This document shows positions 1 to 5,939 of a DNA stretch of 15,755 nt, in pieces; position 1 is the stretch's first letter; every line of letters begins with the position of its first letter. This DNA comes from Stomatobaculum longum (GTDB lineage: Bacteria; Bacillota; Clostridia; Lachnospirales; Lachnospiraceae). Location of the stretch: NCBI GenBank assembly GCA_905370385.1, contig CAJPKN010000027.1:1-15755 (forward strand), written 5' to 3'. Both the position numbers and the translations under genes were made by a program. The notes under the pieces are model-generated. The model made no database searches. It was not told the DNA's origin and saw only the letters and a list, made by a program, of their open reading frames with translations.

Positions 1-15
1 AGCTTCCAAATTCAC

Positions 16-33
16 GGGGAGGATGCTAGAATG
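16..33 (+). promoter_or_regulatory. Strong ribosome binding site and start in a different frame from the transpeptidase
   Basis: GGGGAGG at 16-22 stands 8 bases before an ATG at 31, an ideal layout. That ATG opens a frame (+1 relative to the transpeptidase frame) that begins MKDKDFIKVEERRRKGDESK and stays open to 327, but after about 25 codons its product resembles nothing I recognise. The downstream start at 80 has a poorer site: the GGTGGAGG at 54-61 is 18 bases away, and AAGG at 74-77 is only 2 bases away. Either 31 starts a short leader peptide coupled to the transpeptidase, or one base has been gained in the A-rich stretch around 88-104 and the true N-terminus starts at 31. Confidence 0.5.
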
Positions 34-79
34 AAGGATAAAGATTTCATTAAGGTGGAGGAACGGCGAAGAAAAGGCG

Positions 80-1879
80 ATGAATCGAAAACAAAAAAGA
101 ATATTGGGTGGCGCTGCGGTAGTTCTCTGTGCTTGTTACTTGGGCGGCGCTGCTTTTTTTGCGGGGCATACGTACCCCAATACGACGGTGGACGGGAAGG
201 ATGCCTCCCTGCTCTCCTATACGAGAGCGCAGGCGTTAATCACAGCGGCGGCGACCGAGGGCTCCCTCGGGATTCGCGTCAAGGACCTGAGTTATTCCTT
301 GCACCGAAAGGATGTGCTCGGGGTTGAGAGTCGGGACAACTGGAAGGAAGCGCTCTCGGAGGGAAGCTCGTTTGCCTGGCCGCTTGCGCTGTTCCGAAGA
401 CACGAACTTTTGAGCAAGCGCACGCTGGATGTGCACCGCGAGGAAGTTGAAAAACACTTGGAGGAGCAGGGGCTTTTCGAACTCTCCCTCCCCGCGAAGG
501 ATGCAACGCTCTCGGAGTTTGCGGAAGATGCCGGCTATTCGATAGTCCCGGCGGAGACCGGTTGGAGTGCAGATAAGGAAGAACTTCTGAATCTCGTGGA
601 GCAGGCGCTGGTATCGGACCGGACGGAACTGGATCTCACCGACACCTTTGCGGTGCAGCCCGCAGTGCAGACGGACGATGCGGCACTCACCGAGAAGATG
701 AACGCGAGAAATCTGCTGGTGCGGCATAATTTCACCTTCTTCATCGGTCCGGTGACGCAGCAGCTTGACAGCGCGACCTTGAACAGCTGGCTTGTTGAGA
801 CGCGCGAGGGCGCGACCGGACTGGATTACGCTTCGATTGAGGCCTATGTGAACGGTCTGCAGGATCGGTTCACCCCCTCGCTCGCAAGCCTGTCCGCGGA
901 AAACGGTGGCGAGAACTATATCGTGGACAGCGAGCTCACCATGCAGATTCTCTGCAACAAGCTCGGTATTAACCGCCCGGCCCGGGAGACCGACGCACAG
1001 CGGAGAACGCGCGAGGCGGCGAACGCCAAGATTTTGAAACAGGCAAAGCGCGCGGCAAAACGCGAAAAGAACAAGGAAAAGGCGGAGCAGATTTTACGGG
1101 AAGCCGAGGCAAAGCAGACGCCCGCACCGGAGTTGATTGCGACCCTAAAGTCCGAGGAAGAGAGAGCGGCGGATGCCGAGAACCCGATTTTGGTTGCAAA
1201 ACTGCGGGACGGCATTTTCATTGAGAACTTGCCGGATGAAGCGGCGGCGGAGCCGGAACTCGCAACGCCCTCCGAGACGGTGCGTGTCGAAACGGTCGGC
1301 AGCGATACGATTACCATAGGTGCCTCACCGGCGGAAAGCGAAACGGTTGAGAGTTTGAACCCCGAGGGCCAGTCATCCGAGGCGACGGAGAGCACAGAGC
1401 CGACGCGCGAGGCGCCGAAGTCGCTGAACGGTGAAGTCAAAATGGCAAAGGATGATATTTTCGTCCCGGTGCTCGCGGCGGATCCGGAGTTTCAGCTGGG
1501 ACACGGCCTGACCTACATCGACATCAGCATCGAGAAGCAGAGAGTAATCCTATTTGAGAACGGCAGAAAGGTCATGGAGAGCGCCTGTGTGACGGGAACA
1601 CCGAACCGCGAGCGCGCAACCCACTACGGCAGCTTCCGCATCAACTATAAGCAGAGAAACCGCATACTCCGCGGTTCGCAGAAGCTCTACGAGGCATTCG
1701 TGAGCTACTGGATGCCGTTTGACGGCGGCATCGGCCTGCACGACGCAACCTGGCGCGGAAGTTTCGGCGGGAACATCTACAAGTCGAACGGCAGCCACGG
1801 CTGTATCAACCTGCCGCCTGCCTTTGCAAAGCAGCTCTATGAGCGCGTCACGGTCGGCATGCCGGTCTACGTGCACTGA
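80..1879 (+). CDS. Membrane-anchored L,D-transpeptidase (YkuD domain)
   Basis: This 599-residue protein would form 3-3 cross-links in peptidoglycan, or attach proteins to it, outside the membrane. Residues 1-7 are basic and 8-29 form one hydrophobic segment, giving an N-in anchor. Residues about 34-290 look like the peptidoglycan-binding (PG_binding_4 type) region that precedes YkuD domains in Clostridia. Residues about 298-367 are a highly charged Ala/Lys/Glu/Arg helix, probably coiled coil, followed by a Glu/Ser/Thr/Pro-rich linker to about 470. The YkuD catalytic domain fills 475-599, with the conserved His554 (GLHDATW) and the catalytic Cys575 in SHGCINLP. The family assignment is secure. 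The exact cross-link and the start codon are not: position 31 has a better ribosome binding site but lies in another frame. It seems to be transcribed separately from the thi operon, whose promoter begins 8 bases after its stop. Confidence 0.9.
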   Translation: MNRKQKRILGGAAVVLCACYLGGAAFFAGHTYPNTTVDGKDASLLSYTRAQALITAAATEGSLGIRVKDLSYSLHRKDVLGVESRDNWKEALSEGSSFAWPLALFRRHELLSKRTLDVHREEVEKHLEEQGLFELSLPAKDATLSEFAEDAGYSIVPAETGWSADKEELLNLVEQALVSDRTELDLTDTFAVQPAVQTDDAALTEKMNARNLLVRHNFTFFIGPVTQQLDSATLNSWLVETREGATGLDYASIEAYVNGLQDRFTPSLASLSAENGGENYIVDSELTMQILCNKLGINRPARETDAQRRTREAANAKILKQAKRAAKREKNKEKAEQILREAEAKQTPAPELIATLKSEEERAADAENPILVAKLRDGIFIENLPDEAAAEPELATPSETVRVETVGSDTITIGASPAESETVESLNPEGQSSEATESTEPTREAPKSLNGEVKMAKDDIFVPVLAADPEFQLGHGLTYIDISIEKQRVILFENGRKVMESACVTGTPNRERATHYGSFRINYKQRNRILRGSQKLYEAFVSYWMPFDGGIGLHDATWRGSFGGNIYKSNGSHGCINLPPAFAKQLYERVTVGMPVYVH

Positions 1880-1886
1880 GACTGAC

Positions 1887-1915
1887 TTGACAGTCGGAAT
1901 GCGGCAAACTAGAAT
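1887..1915 (+). promoter_or_regulatory. Sigma-A promoter of the thiamin salvage operon
   Basis: TTGACA at 1887-1892, a 17-base spacer, and TAGAAT at 1910-1915 form a near-consensus promoter. Transcription would begin near 1922, about ten bases before the TPP aptamer. The -35 box sits only 8 bases after the transpeptidase stop. It is part of a small GACTG/CAGTC inverted repeat (1880-1895) that lacks a T-run and is not a convincing terminator. Confidence 0.85.
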
Positions 1916-1930
1916 AAAACAGAACAGAAA

Positions 1931-2012
1931 CGAGACGGGGTGCTGCGCGCAGCTGAGACCGGGAAACCGGAACCCGAACACCTGATTTGGGTAATGCCAA
2001 CGTAGGAATCTC
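1931..2012 (+). promoter_or_regulatory. TPP riboswitch (THI element) aptamer
   Basis: The conserved core segments of the TPP aptamer are present in order: GGGGTGC (1937-1943), GCTGAGA (1952-1958), ACCCG (1972-1976), and the block ACCTGATTTGGGTAATGCC followed by AACGTAGGAA (1980-2008). A short helix CCGG-GAAA-CCGG (1959-1970) fills the variable P3 extension. Helix P1 can form between GAGA (1932-1935) and TCTC (2009-2012). The aptamer lies between a strong promoter and an intrinsic terminator ahead of thiD. Thiamin pyrophosphate binding should therefore stabilise P1 and switch the operon off by premature termination. Confidence 0.96.
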
Positions 2013-2018
2013 ACAGAC

Positions 2019-2054
2019 AGACAGAGATGCCGAGAGGCAGCTCTGTCTTTTTTT
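2019..2054 (+). terminator. Riboswitch-controlled intrinsic terminator
   Basis: AGACAGAG (2019-2026) pairs with CTCTGTCT (2041-2048), and inside it TGCC (2028-2031) pairs with GGCA (2036-2039) around a GAGA tetraloop. Seven T residues follow (2048-2054). A competing antiterminator is visible: GGAATCTC (2005-2012), which includes the 3' strand of P1, can pair at 7 of 8 positions with GAGATGCC (2024-2031), which is the 5' arm of the terminator. The two folds are mutually exclusive, as expected of an OFF switch. Confidence 0.93.
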
Positions 2055-2068
2055 ACGGGAGAAACGAT

Positions 2069-2869
2069 ATGGAGCGAAAAACAGCGCTTACGGTCGCCGG
2101 CAGTGATTCGAGCGGCGGCGCGGGCATACAGGCGGATTTAAAGACCTTCCTCGCCCAGGGGGTCTACGGGATGAGCGCGGTCACGGCGCTGACCGCGCAG
2201 AATACCTGCGGGGTCACGGCGATTATGACCGTAACGCCGGAATTTCTCGCGGCGCAATTGGATGCGGTCTACGAGGACATTCCGCCGGACGCGGTCAAGG
2301 TCGGCATGTGCGCGAGCGAGGTGTTGATACGTACCATGGCGGAGCGCTTTCGCTTTTATAAAACCGAGCGCCTCGTGGTGGATCCGGTCATGGTCGCAAC
2401 GAGCGGGGCGCAACTCATTGAGGAGACGGCGGTACAGGCCCTCACGGAAGAACTGTTTCCGCTCGCAAGTCTGATTACGCCCAATTTACCGGAGGCGGAA
2501 CTTTTGCTCGGCGCGCCGATTCGCGGCGCGGCGGCCATGGAGAAAGCCGCAAAAGAACTTTGGTCGCGCTACGGTACGCCTGTCCTATTAAAGGGCGGGC
2601 ACGATAAAACACGCGCGGACGACTATCTCTATCTCGGCAGCGAGGGCGGAATGTGGCTTCGCGCAGAGCGCATTGCGACCGAGAACACCCACGGCACCGG
2701 CTGCACCCTGAGCAGCGCAATCGCGGCGAATCTCGCAAAGGGCATTGCACTCACGGAGGCGGTGATACGCGGGAAGGCCTATGTGCGCGGCGCGCTGCTT
2801 TCCGGACTTTCGCTCGGAAAAGGCAGCGGCCCCTTGGATCACGCTTGGAATCTTGAGGAGAAACAATGA
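2069..2869 (+). CDS. thiD: Hydroxymethylpyrimidine / phosphomethylpyrimidine kinase
   Basis: ThiD phosphorylates 4-amino-5-hydroxymethyl-2-methylpyrimidine (HMP) to HMP-P and then HMP-PP, the pyrimidine half of thiamin. This 266-residue ribokinase-fold protein has the family's N-terminal AGSDSSGGAGIQADLKTF motif (residues 8-25) and the C-terminal anion-hole motif NTHGTGCTLSSA with Cys212. The ATG at 2069 is chosen because GGGAG (2057-2061) precedes it at good spacing. An in-frame ATG at 2027 lies inside the terminator hairpin and lacks a ribosome site. It is the first gene after a TPP riboswitch and overlaps the next gene by ATGA, so translation is probably coupled. Pyridoxal kinases are similar, but the thiamin context favours ThiD. 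Confidence 0.95.
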   Translation: MERKTALTVAGSDSSGGAGIQADLKTFLAQGVYGMSAVTALTAQNTCGVTAIMTVTPEFLAAQLDAVYEDIPPDAVKVGMCASEVLIRTMAERFRFYKTERLVVDPVMVATSGAQLIEETAVQALTEELFPLASLITPNLPEAELLLGAPIRGAAAMEKAAKELWSRYGTPVLLKGGHDKTRADDYLYLGSEGGMWLRAERIATENTHGTGCTLSSAIAANLAKGIALTEAVIRGKAYVRGALLSGLSLGKGSGPLDHAWNLEEKQ

Positions 2870-3630
2870 CGGCACTTGAATTTTCGGAGGTTCGCTTCCG
2901 CTATACCGCGGAAAGCCCTCTCCTGTTGGACGGGCTTTCTTTTCGCGTGGAAGCGGGGGAATTTGTCTCGATTCTCGGCCCGAGCGGTGCGGGGAAGAGC
3001 AGTCTCTTTCGCCTGATGAACGGCCTTCTCGCGCCGGAGAGCGGCAAGATACTTGTCGGCGGCGCGTCTGTTTCGGCGGAGCAAAGCCGCTGCGGCTACA
3101 TGCCGCAGCAGGACCTGCTCTTTCCCTGGAGAACGGTCGCGGAGAATGTGGGATTGCCGCTTGAACTCGGCCGGCAGTCCCACAGCGCGGCGGAGCGGAA
3201 AGAAAGGGTTGCGGAGGTGCTTTCCGCGGTCGGCCTCGGCGACTGGGCGGAAAAGAGTCCGCTTGCGCTCTCCGGCGGTATGCGGCAGCGGGCGGCTTTT
3301 GCGCGCACTTTGCTCACAGGCGCGGAACTGCTTTTGCTCGATGAGCCCTTTTCGGCGCTCGACTATATGACGCGGCTCTCCATGCGGGAGTGGCTCCTCG
3401 AGCGCTGGCAGCAGGAGAGGCGCACCATACTCTTTGTGACCCACGATGTCGAAGAAGCCGTCTTTCTCTCGGAGCGCATCCTGGTGATTGCCGAGCAGCC
3501 GGTGCGGCGCTTGCGCGAATTTCGCGTGCCGCTTTCCTATCCTCGGAGCGTGGAGAGTCTCGGCGAGCCGGGGGCACTGGAATTAAAGCGGGAGTTGATA
3601 GCGCTTTTGTCGCGGGAGATGGCGGTATGA
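2866..3630 (+). CDS. thiZ: ABC transporter ATP-binding protein for a thiamin pyrimidine precursor
   Basis: This 254-residue cytoplasmic ATPase drives the importer formed with the next two genes. The whole set of ABC motifs is visible: Walker A GPSGAGKSS (38-46), Q-loop around Gln81 (MPQQDLLFPW), signature LSGGM (135-139), Walker B ELLLLDEP (154-161), D-loop SALD (163-166) and H-loop His193. The LLFPWRTVAENV stretch after the Q-loop is typical of the nitrate/sulfonate/taurine/thiamin-precursor class of ATPases (SsuB/TauB/ThiZ). Its start overlaps the thiD stop (ATGA). The substrate is inferred from the TPP riboswitch, ThiD and the ThiY-like binding protein, not from this sequence itself. Confidence 0.9.
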   Translation: MTALEFSEVRFRYTAESPLLLDGLSFRVEAGEFVSILGPSGAGKSSLFRLMNGLLAPESGKILVGGASVSAEQSRCGYMPQQDLLFPWRTVAENVGLPLELGRQSHSAAERKERVAEVLSAVGLGDWAEKSPLALSGGMRQRAAFARTLLTGAELLLLDEPFSALDYMTRLSMREWLLERWQQERRTILFVTHDVEEAVFLSERILVIAEQPVRRLREFRVPLSYPRSVESLGEPGALELKRELIALLSREMAV

Positions 3631-4424
3631 GAGAAGAGAAATTTGCGGGGCGACTTCCGTCTCTCCTCACCATGGCGGGCTTTTTCCTTCTCTGGGAAGT
3701 GCTCGCACGGCGTATGAACGCGGCCTATATTTTGCCCGCGCCGACGCAAATCGTGAAGCGCATCTATGAGCTCAGAGCGCCGCTCTTTCTGGTGCATTTG
3801 CCGGCGACCATGGCGGTCGTGGCGCTCTCGCTCACGATATCGGCGGCGCTCGGTATTTTCCTCGCCGTGCTCATGGATCAGAGCCGAACCGCGGAGCGGG
3901 CGCTCTACCCGCTCCTTGTCGCCTCGCAGACCATACCGACCACCGCGCTCGCGCCGCTCTTTGTGCTCTGGCTCGGCTATGGGATTTGGAGCAAGGTGCT
4001 GGCGGCCGTGCTCATGACCTTTTTCCCGATTGCGGTGACCCTCTCGGACGGTTTTCGAGCCATTCCGCCGGAGATGACGGAACTCATGCAGACCCTCGGG
4101 GCGACACGTTGGCAGCTCTTCCGGAAACTCAAACTTCCGGCGGTGTTACCTTACTTTTTCACGGCAATACGAATGGCAATCCCGCTCTCGGTGATCGGCG
4201 CGGCAATCGGCGAATGGCTCGGCGCACAGGCGGGACTCGGCTATTTTTCGCGCCGCATGATGACCCAGCTGGACGGCGCCGGAGTGTTTGCGCCGATTGT
4301 GCTCTTAAGCCTCGCGGCCATGCTCTTAACGGAGTTTGCAAAGCGCATCGAACAGAGGGCACTGCGTTTTCGAAACCAAAGACAGACAGAACAAGACAGC
4401 AAACAGAGGAGGAAGGACAGATGA
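3627..4424 (+). CDS. thiX: ABC transporter permease for a thiamin pyrimidine precursor
   Basis: This 265-residue inner-membrane protein has about six hydrophobic segments, including residues about 11-29, 58-85 and 93-140. It carries the permease EAA loop at about 150-175 (ELMQTLGATRWQLFRKLKLP), which docks on the ATPase. This is the BPD_transp_1 / SsuC-like family. The start at 3627 overlaps the thiZ stop by ATGA and has GGGAG at 3614-3618. The frame is open further upstream to 3390, but that would overlap thiZ by 240 bases and encode an Arg/Ala-rich, non-family extension. It ends in a basic, Gln-rich tail of about 20 residues. Confidence 0.9.
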   Translation: MREEKFAGRLPSLLTMAGFFLLWEVLARRMNAAYILPAPTQIVKRIYELRAPLFLVHLPATMAVVALSLTISAALGIFLAVLMDQSRTAERALYPLLVASQTIPTTALAPLFVLWLGYGIWSKVLAAVLMTFFPIAVTLSDGFRAIPPEMTELMQTLGATRWQLFRKLKLPAVLPYFFTAIRMAIPLSVIGAAIGEWLGAQAGLGYFSRRMMTQLDGAGVFAPIVLLSLAAMLLTEFAKRIEQRALRFRNQRQTEQDSKQRRKDR

Positions 4425-5434
4425 AGAAGGGATTCGGTAAGAGAGTATTGGCGGCGGCATCGGCCTTTGTGCTCGCGGCTTCGCTCGCGGCCTGCGGCGG
4501 CGGGAAAAAGAAGGAGGCGGGTTTACAGGACGTGAACATTGTCCTCGACTGGTATCCGAATGCGATTCACGCCTTTATCTATGAGGCGATTGAGCGCGGC
4601 TATTACGCGGAGGAAGGCCTCAATGTCCACGTGCAGTTCCCCTCGAACGAGAACGATGCAATTTCGCTCGTCTCCGCGGGCAAGGCGGAATTCGGTCTCT
4701 ACTACCAGCAGGATATTATTCAGATGGTAGCGGATCAGGGCGTCAAGGTGAAGTCGCTCGGCGCGGTCTGCCAGAGTCCGCTGAACATTGTCCTCTCGCT
4801 GAAGGATAAGAACATTCAAAGCCCGAAGGACCTCGAGGGCAAGACGGTCGGCTACGCGGGAACTCCGCTCTCCGAGGCCATGATTTCGGTACTCATGCGC
4901 AATGTCGGCGCGGATACGAGCGCCCTTACTTTAAAGAATGTGGGCTTTGACCTCATGAGCTCCATGACCACAGGGCAGGTGGATGCGACCATAGGCTGCC
5001 TTGTGAACCACGAGGTGCCGCAGCTTGAGGAAGAGGGCTTTGCGCTCAACTACTTCTCGCCGAGCGACTACGGCGTGCCGAACTACTACGAACTCTGCCT
5101 GATCACCAACGATAAGGTGTTGAAGGAGCAGCCCGAACTCGCGGAGAAGTTTGTGCGCGCGTCGAAGAAGGGCTTTGAAGACTTTAAGAGCAATCCCGCG
5201 GCCTCGGTGAAGCTGCTGCTCGAGAAGCAGAATGCCGAAAACTTCCCGCTCAGCGAGAGTGTTGAGCAAAAGAGCGCGGACGTTCTGCTTCCCAAAATGG
5301 AGACAGAGGCGGCTCCCTTCCTCTCCCAGACCGAGAGCTCCTGGCAGGAGAACATCGACTGGATGAAGCAGGAGGGACTCATTCAGAGAGCGCCGGAACT
5401 CACGGAACTGCTTCCGGAAAACAGCGGAAACTGA
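4421..5434 (+). CDS. thiY: Lipoprotein substrate-binding protein for a thiamin pyrimidine precursor (NMT1/THI5-like)
   Basis: This is the extracytoplasmic binding protein of the transporter, 337 residues long. The N-terminus is a lipoprotein signal: basic MKKGFGKR, a hydrophobic core, and lipobox LAAC with lipidated Cys25, followed by a Gly/Lys linker. The mature protein opens with VLDWYPNAIHAF (41-52) and has EGLNVHVQFPSNENDA and SAGKAEFGLYYQ. This arrangement is typical of ThiY and other NMT1/THI5-like proteins that bind formylaminopyrimidine or HMP. The start at 4421 overlaps the thiX stop (ATGA) and has the purine-rich AGAGGAGGAAGG at 4405-4416. Its ligand (HMP or N-formyl aminomethylpyrimidine) cannot be told from sequence. 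No tenA or ylmB, needed to salvage the formylaminopyrimidine, is in the operon, which slightly favours HMP itself. Confidence 0.9.
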   Translation: MKKGFGKRVLAAASAFVLAASLAACGGGKKKEAGLQDVNIVLDWYPNAIHAFIYEAIERGYYAEEGLNVHVQFPSNENDAISLVSAGKAEFGLYYQQDIIQMVADQGVKVKSLGAVCQSPLNIVLSLKDKNIQSPKDLEGKTVGYAGTPLSEAMISVLMRNVGADTSALTLKNVGFDLMSSMTTGQVDATIGCLVNHEVPQLEEEGFALNYFSPSDYGVPNYYELCLITNDKVLKEQPELAEKFVRASKKGFEDFKSNPAASVKLLLEKQNAENFPLSESVEQKSADVLLPKMETEAAPFLSQTESSWQENIDWMKQEGLIQRAPELTELLPENSGN

Positions 5435-5600
5435 ACTGCTTCCGCGGCCGCGCAAACCGGGCGAAAGTACTTGCGCCGCGGCGCAAAGAAGCGCAGAGAT
5501 TGCGGTCGGAACGGGTTTCGAGCGCCGTGAAGAAACGGACGGATGGAGAAGGGGGAACAGTAGAAACAGAAAAACTATAATAAAAAGAACTATAAAAAAA
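5435..5600 (+). other. Long 3' trailer of the thi operon, no gene seen
   Basis: This stretch of about 165 bases separates the thiY stop from the operon terminator. The first half is very GC-rich and has two perfect palindromes (5443-5452 and 5471-5486). The second half is purine-rich and ends in A-rich sequence. No open frame with a start and ribosome site fits a recognisable protein. Confidence 0.5.
5471..5486. repeat. Perfect 16-base palindrome
   Basis: TTGCGCCGCGGCGCAA reads the same on both strands. In RNA it would fold as a 6-bp stem with a CGCG loop. No T-run follows, so it is not an intrinsic terminator by itself. It could be an RNA-processing or stability hairpin in the thiY 3' trailer, or a protein site; nothing in the sequence decides this. 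Confidence 0.6.
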
Positions 5601-5632
5601 GAGACAGCGCCCTGCGGCGCTGTCTCTTTTTT
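5594..5632 (+). terminator. Strong intrinsic terminator of the thi operon, possibly bidirectional
   Basis: GAGACAGCGCC (5601-5611) pairs perfectly with GGCGCTGTCTC (5616-5626) around a CTGC loop. It is preceded by seven A (5594-5600) and followed by six T (5627-5632). The A-tract would act as a T-tract on the other strand, so it could stop transcription from both directions. No convergent gene was recognised to its right. Confidence 0.93.
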
Positions 5633-5884
5633 GCAACACCGGAAGTCGCGCCGCGCTCTTACCGCACCGGGCGCCGCGTTGACTTCGTGTAGGCCTGTGA
5701 CGAGATTTCGGTCGATTTTGTGCGGTACCGGCTGTGCGCCGAGTTACCGATGTGTTTGATGGGTATTTGTGTACTTAGCACAATATTTGCAGCTTTGTCT
5801 GCGGCGGTGCAAGAAAAATATCGGGCTCTTCCTCGGTTTTGTACTTCAAAAAGAAATAAATACGCACAATGCGGAAAAGCCGAG
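5633..5884. other. Intergenic region upstream of ftcD, no gene seen
   Basis: About 250 bases lie between the thi terminator and the ftcD promoter. The right part (about 5750-5880) is clearly more A/T-rich than its surroundings, as expected of a regulatory region. It contains a small TTGTG/CACAA inverted repeat (5767-5771 and 5779-5783), and a weak promoter-like pair TTGATG (5756-5761) / CACAAT (5779-5784) with a 17-base spacer. An open frame crosses it on the minus strand, but it has no ribosome site or recognisable protein. The plus-strand frame that runs into ftcD from 5769 is also non-family sequence. Confidence 0.45.
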
Positions 5885-5918
5885 TATAATAATAACGGTG
5901 GCGACAGACGGTCGCCGC
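5885..5918 (+). promoter_or_regulatory. Likely ftcD operon promoter (consensus -10) with a hairpin at the start site
   Basis: A perfect TATAAT stands at 5885-5890, but no good -35 box is found 16-18 bases upstream; the best is TACGCA at 5861-5866. Transcription would start near 5897. Directly there, GTGGCGAC (5898-5905) can pair with GTCGCCGC (5911-5918) around AGACG, with one G-U pair. It would put a hairpin at the very 5' end of the mRNA, before the ribosome site at 5927-5933. The weak -35 suggests an activator or a conditional promoter, but this is inference. Confidence 0.6.
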
Positions 5919-5939
5919 ATACGAAAAAGGAGGAGACAA

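Noticed and set aside
1880..1895. GACTG/CAGTC hairpin right after the transpeptidase stop as a terminator
   Set aside because: Short stem, no T-run, and it contains the -35 box of the thi promoter.
1550..2014. Minus-strand frame across the end of the transpeptidase gene and the riboswitch
   Set aside because: It covers a conserved catalytic domain and a TPP aptamer in antisense and its product is unrecognisable.
2027..2068. Upstream in-frame start for thiD
   Set aside because: It lies inside the terminator hairpin, has no ribosome site, and would add a non-family extension; 2069 has a good site.
5576..5581. TATAAT ahead of the thi terminator
   Set aside because: No -35 at the right distance, and a transcript would meet a strong terminator within a few bases; it lies in simple A-rich sequence.
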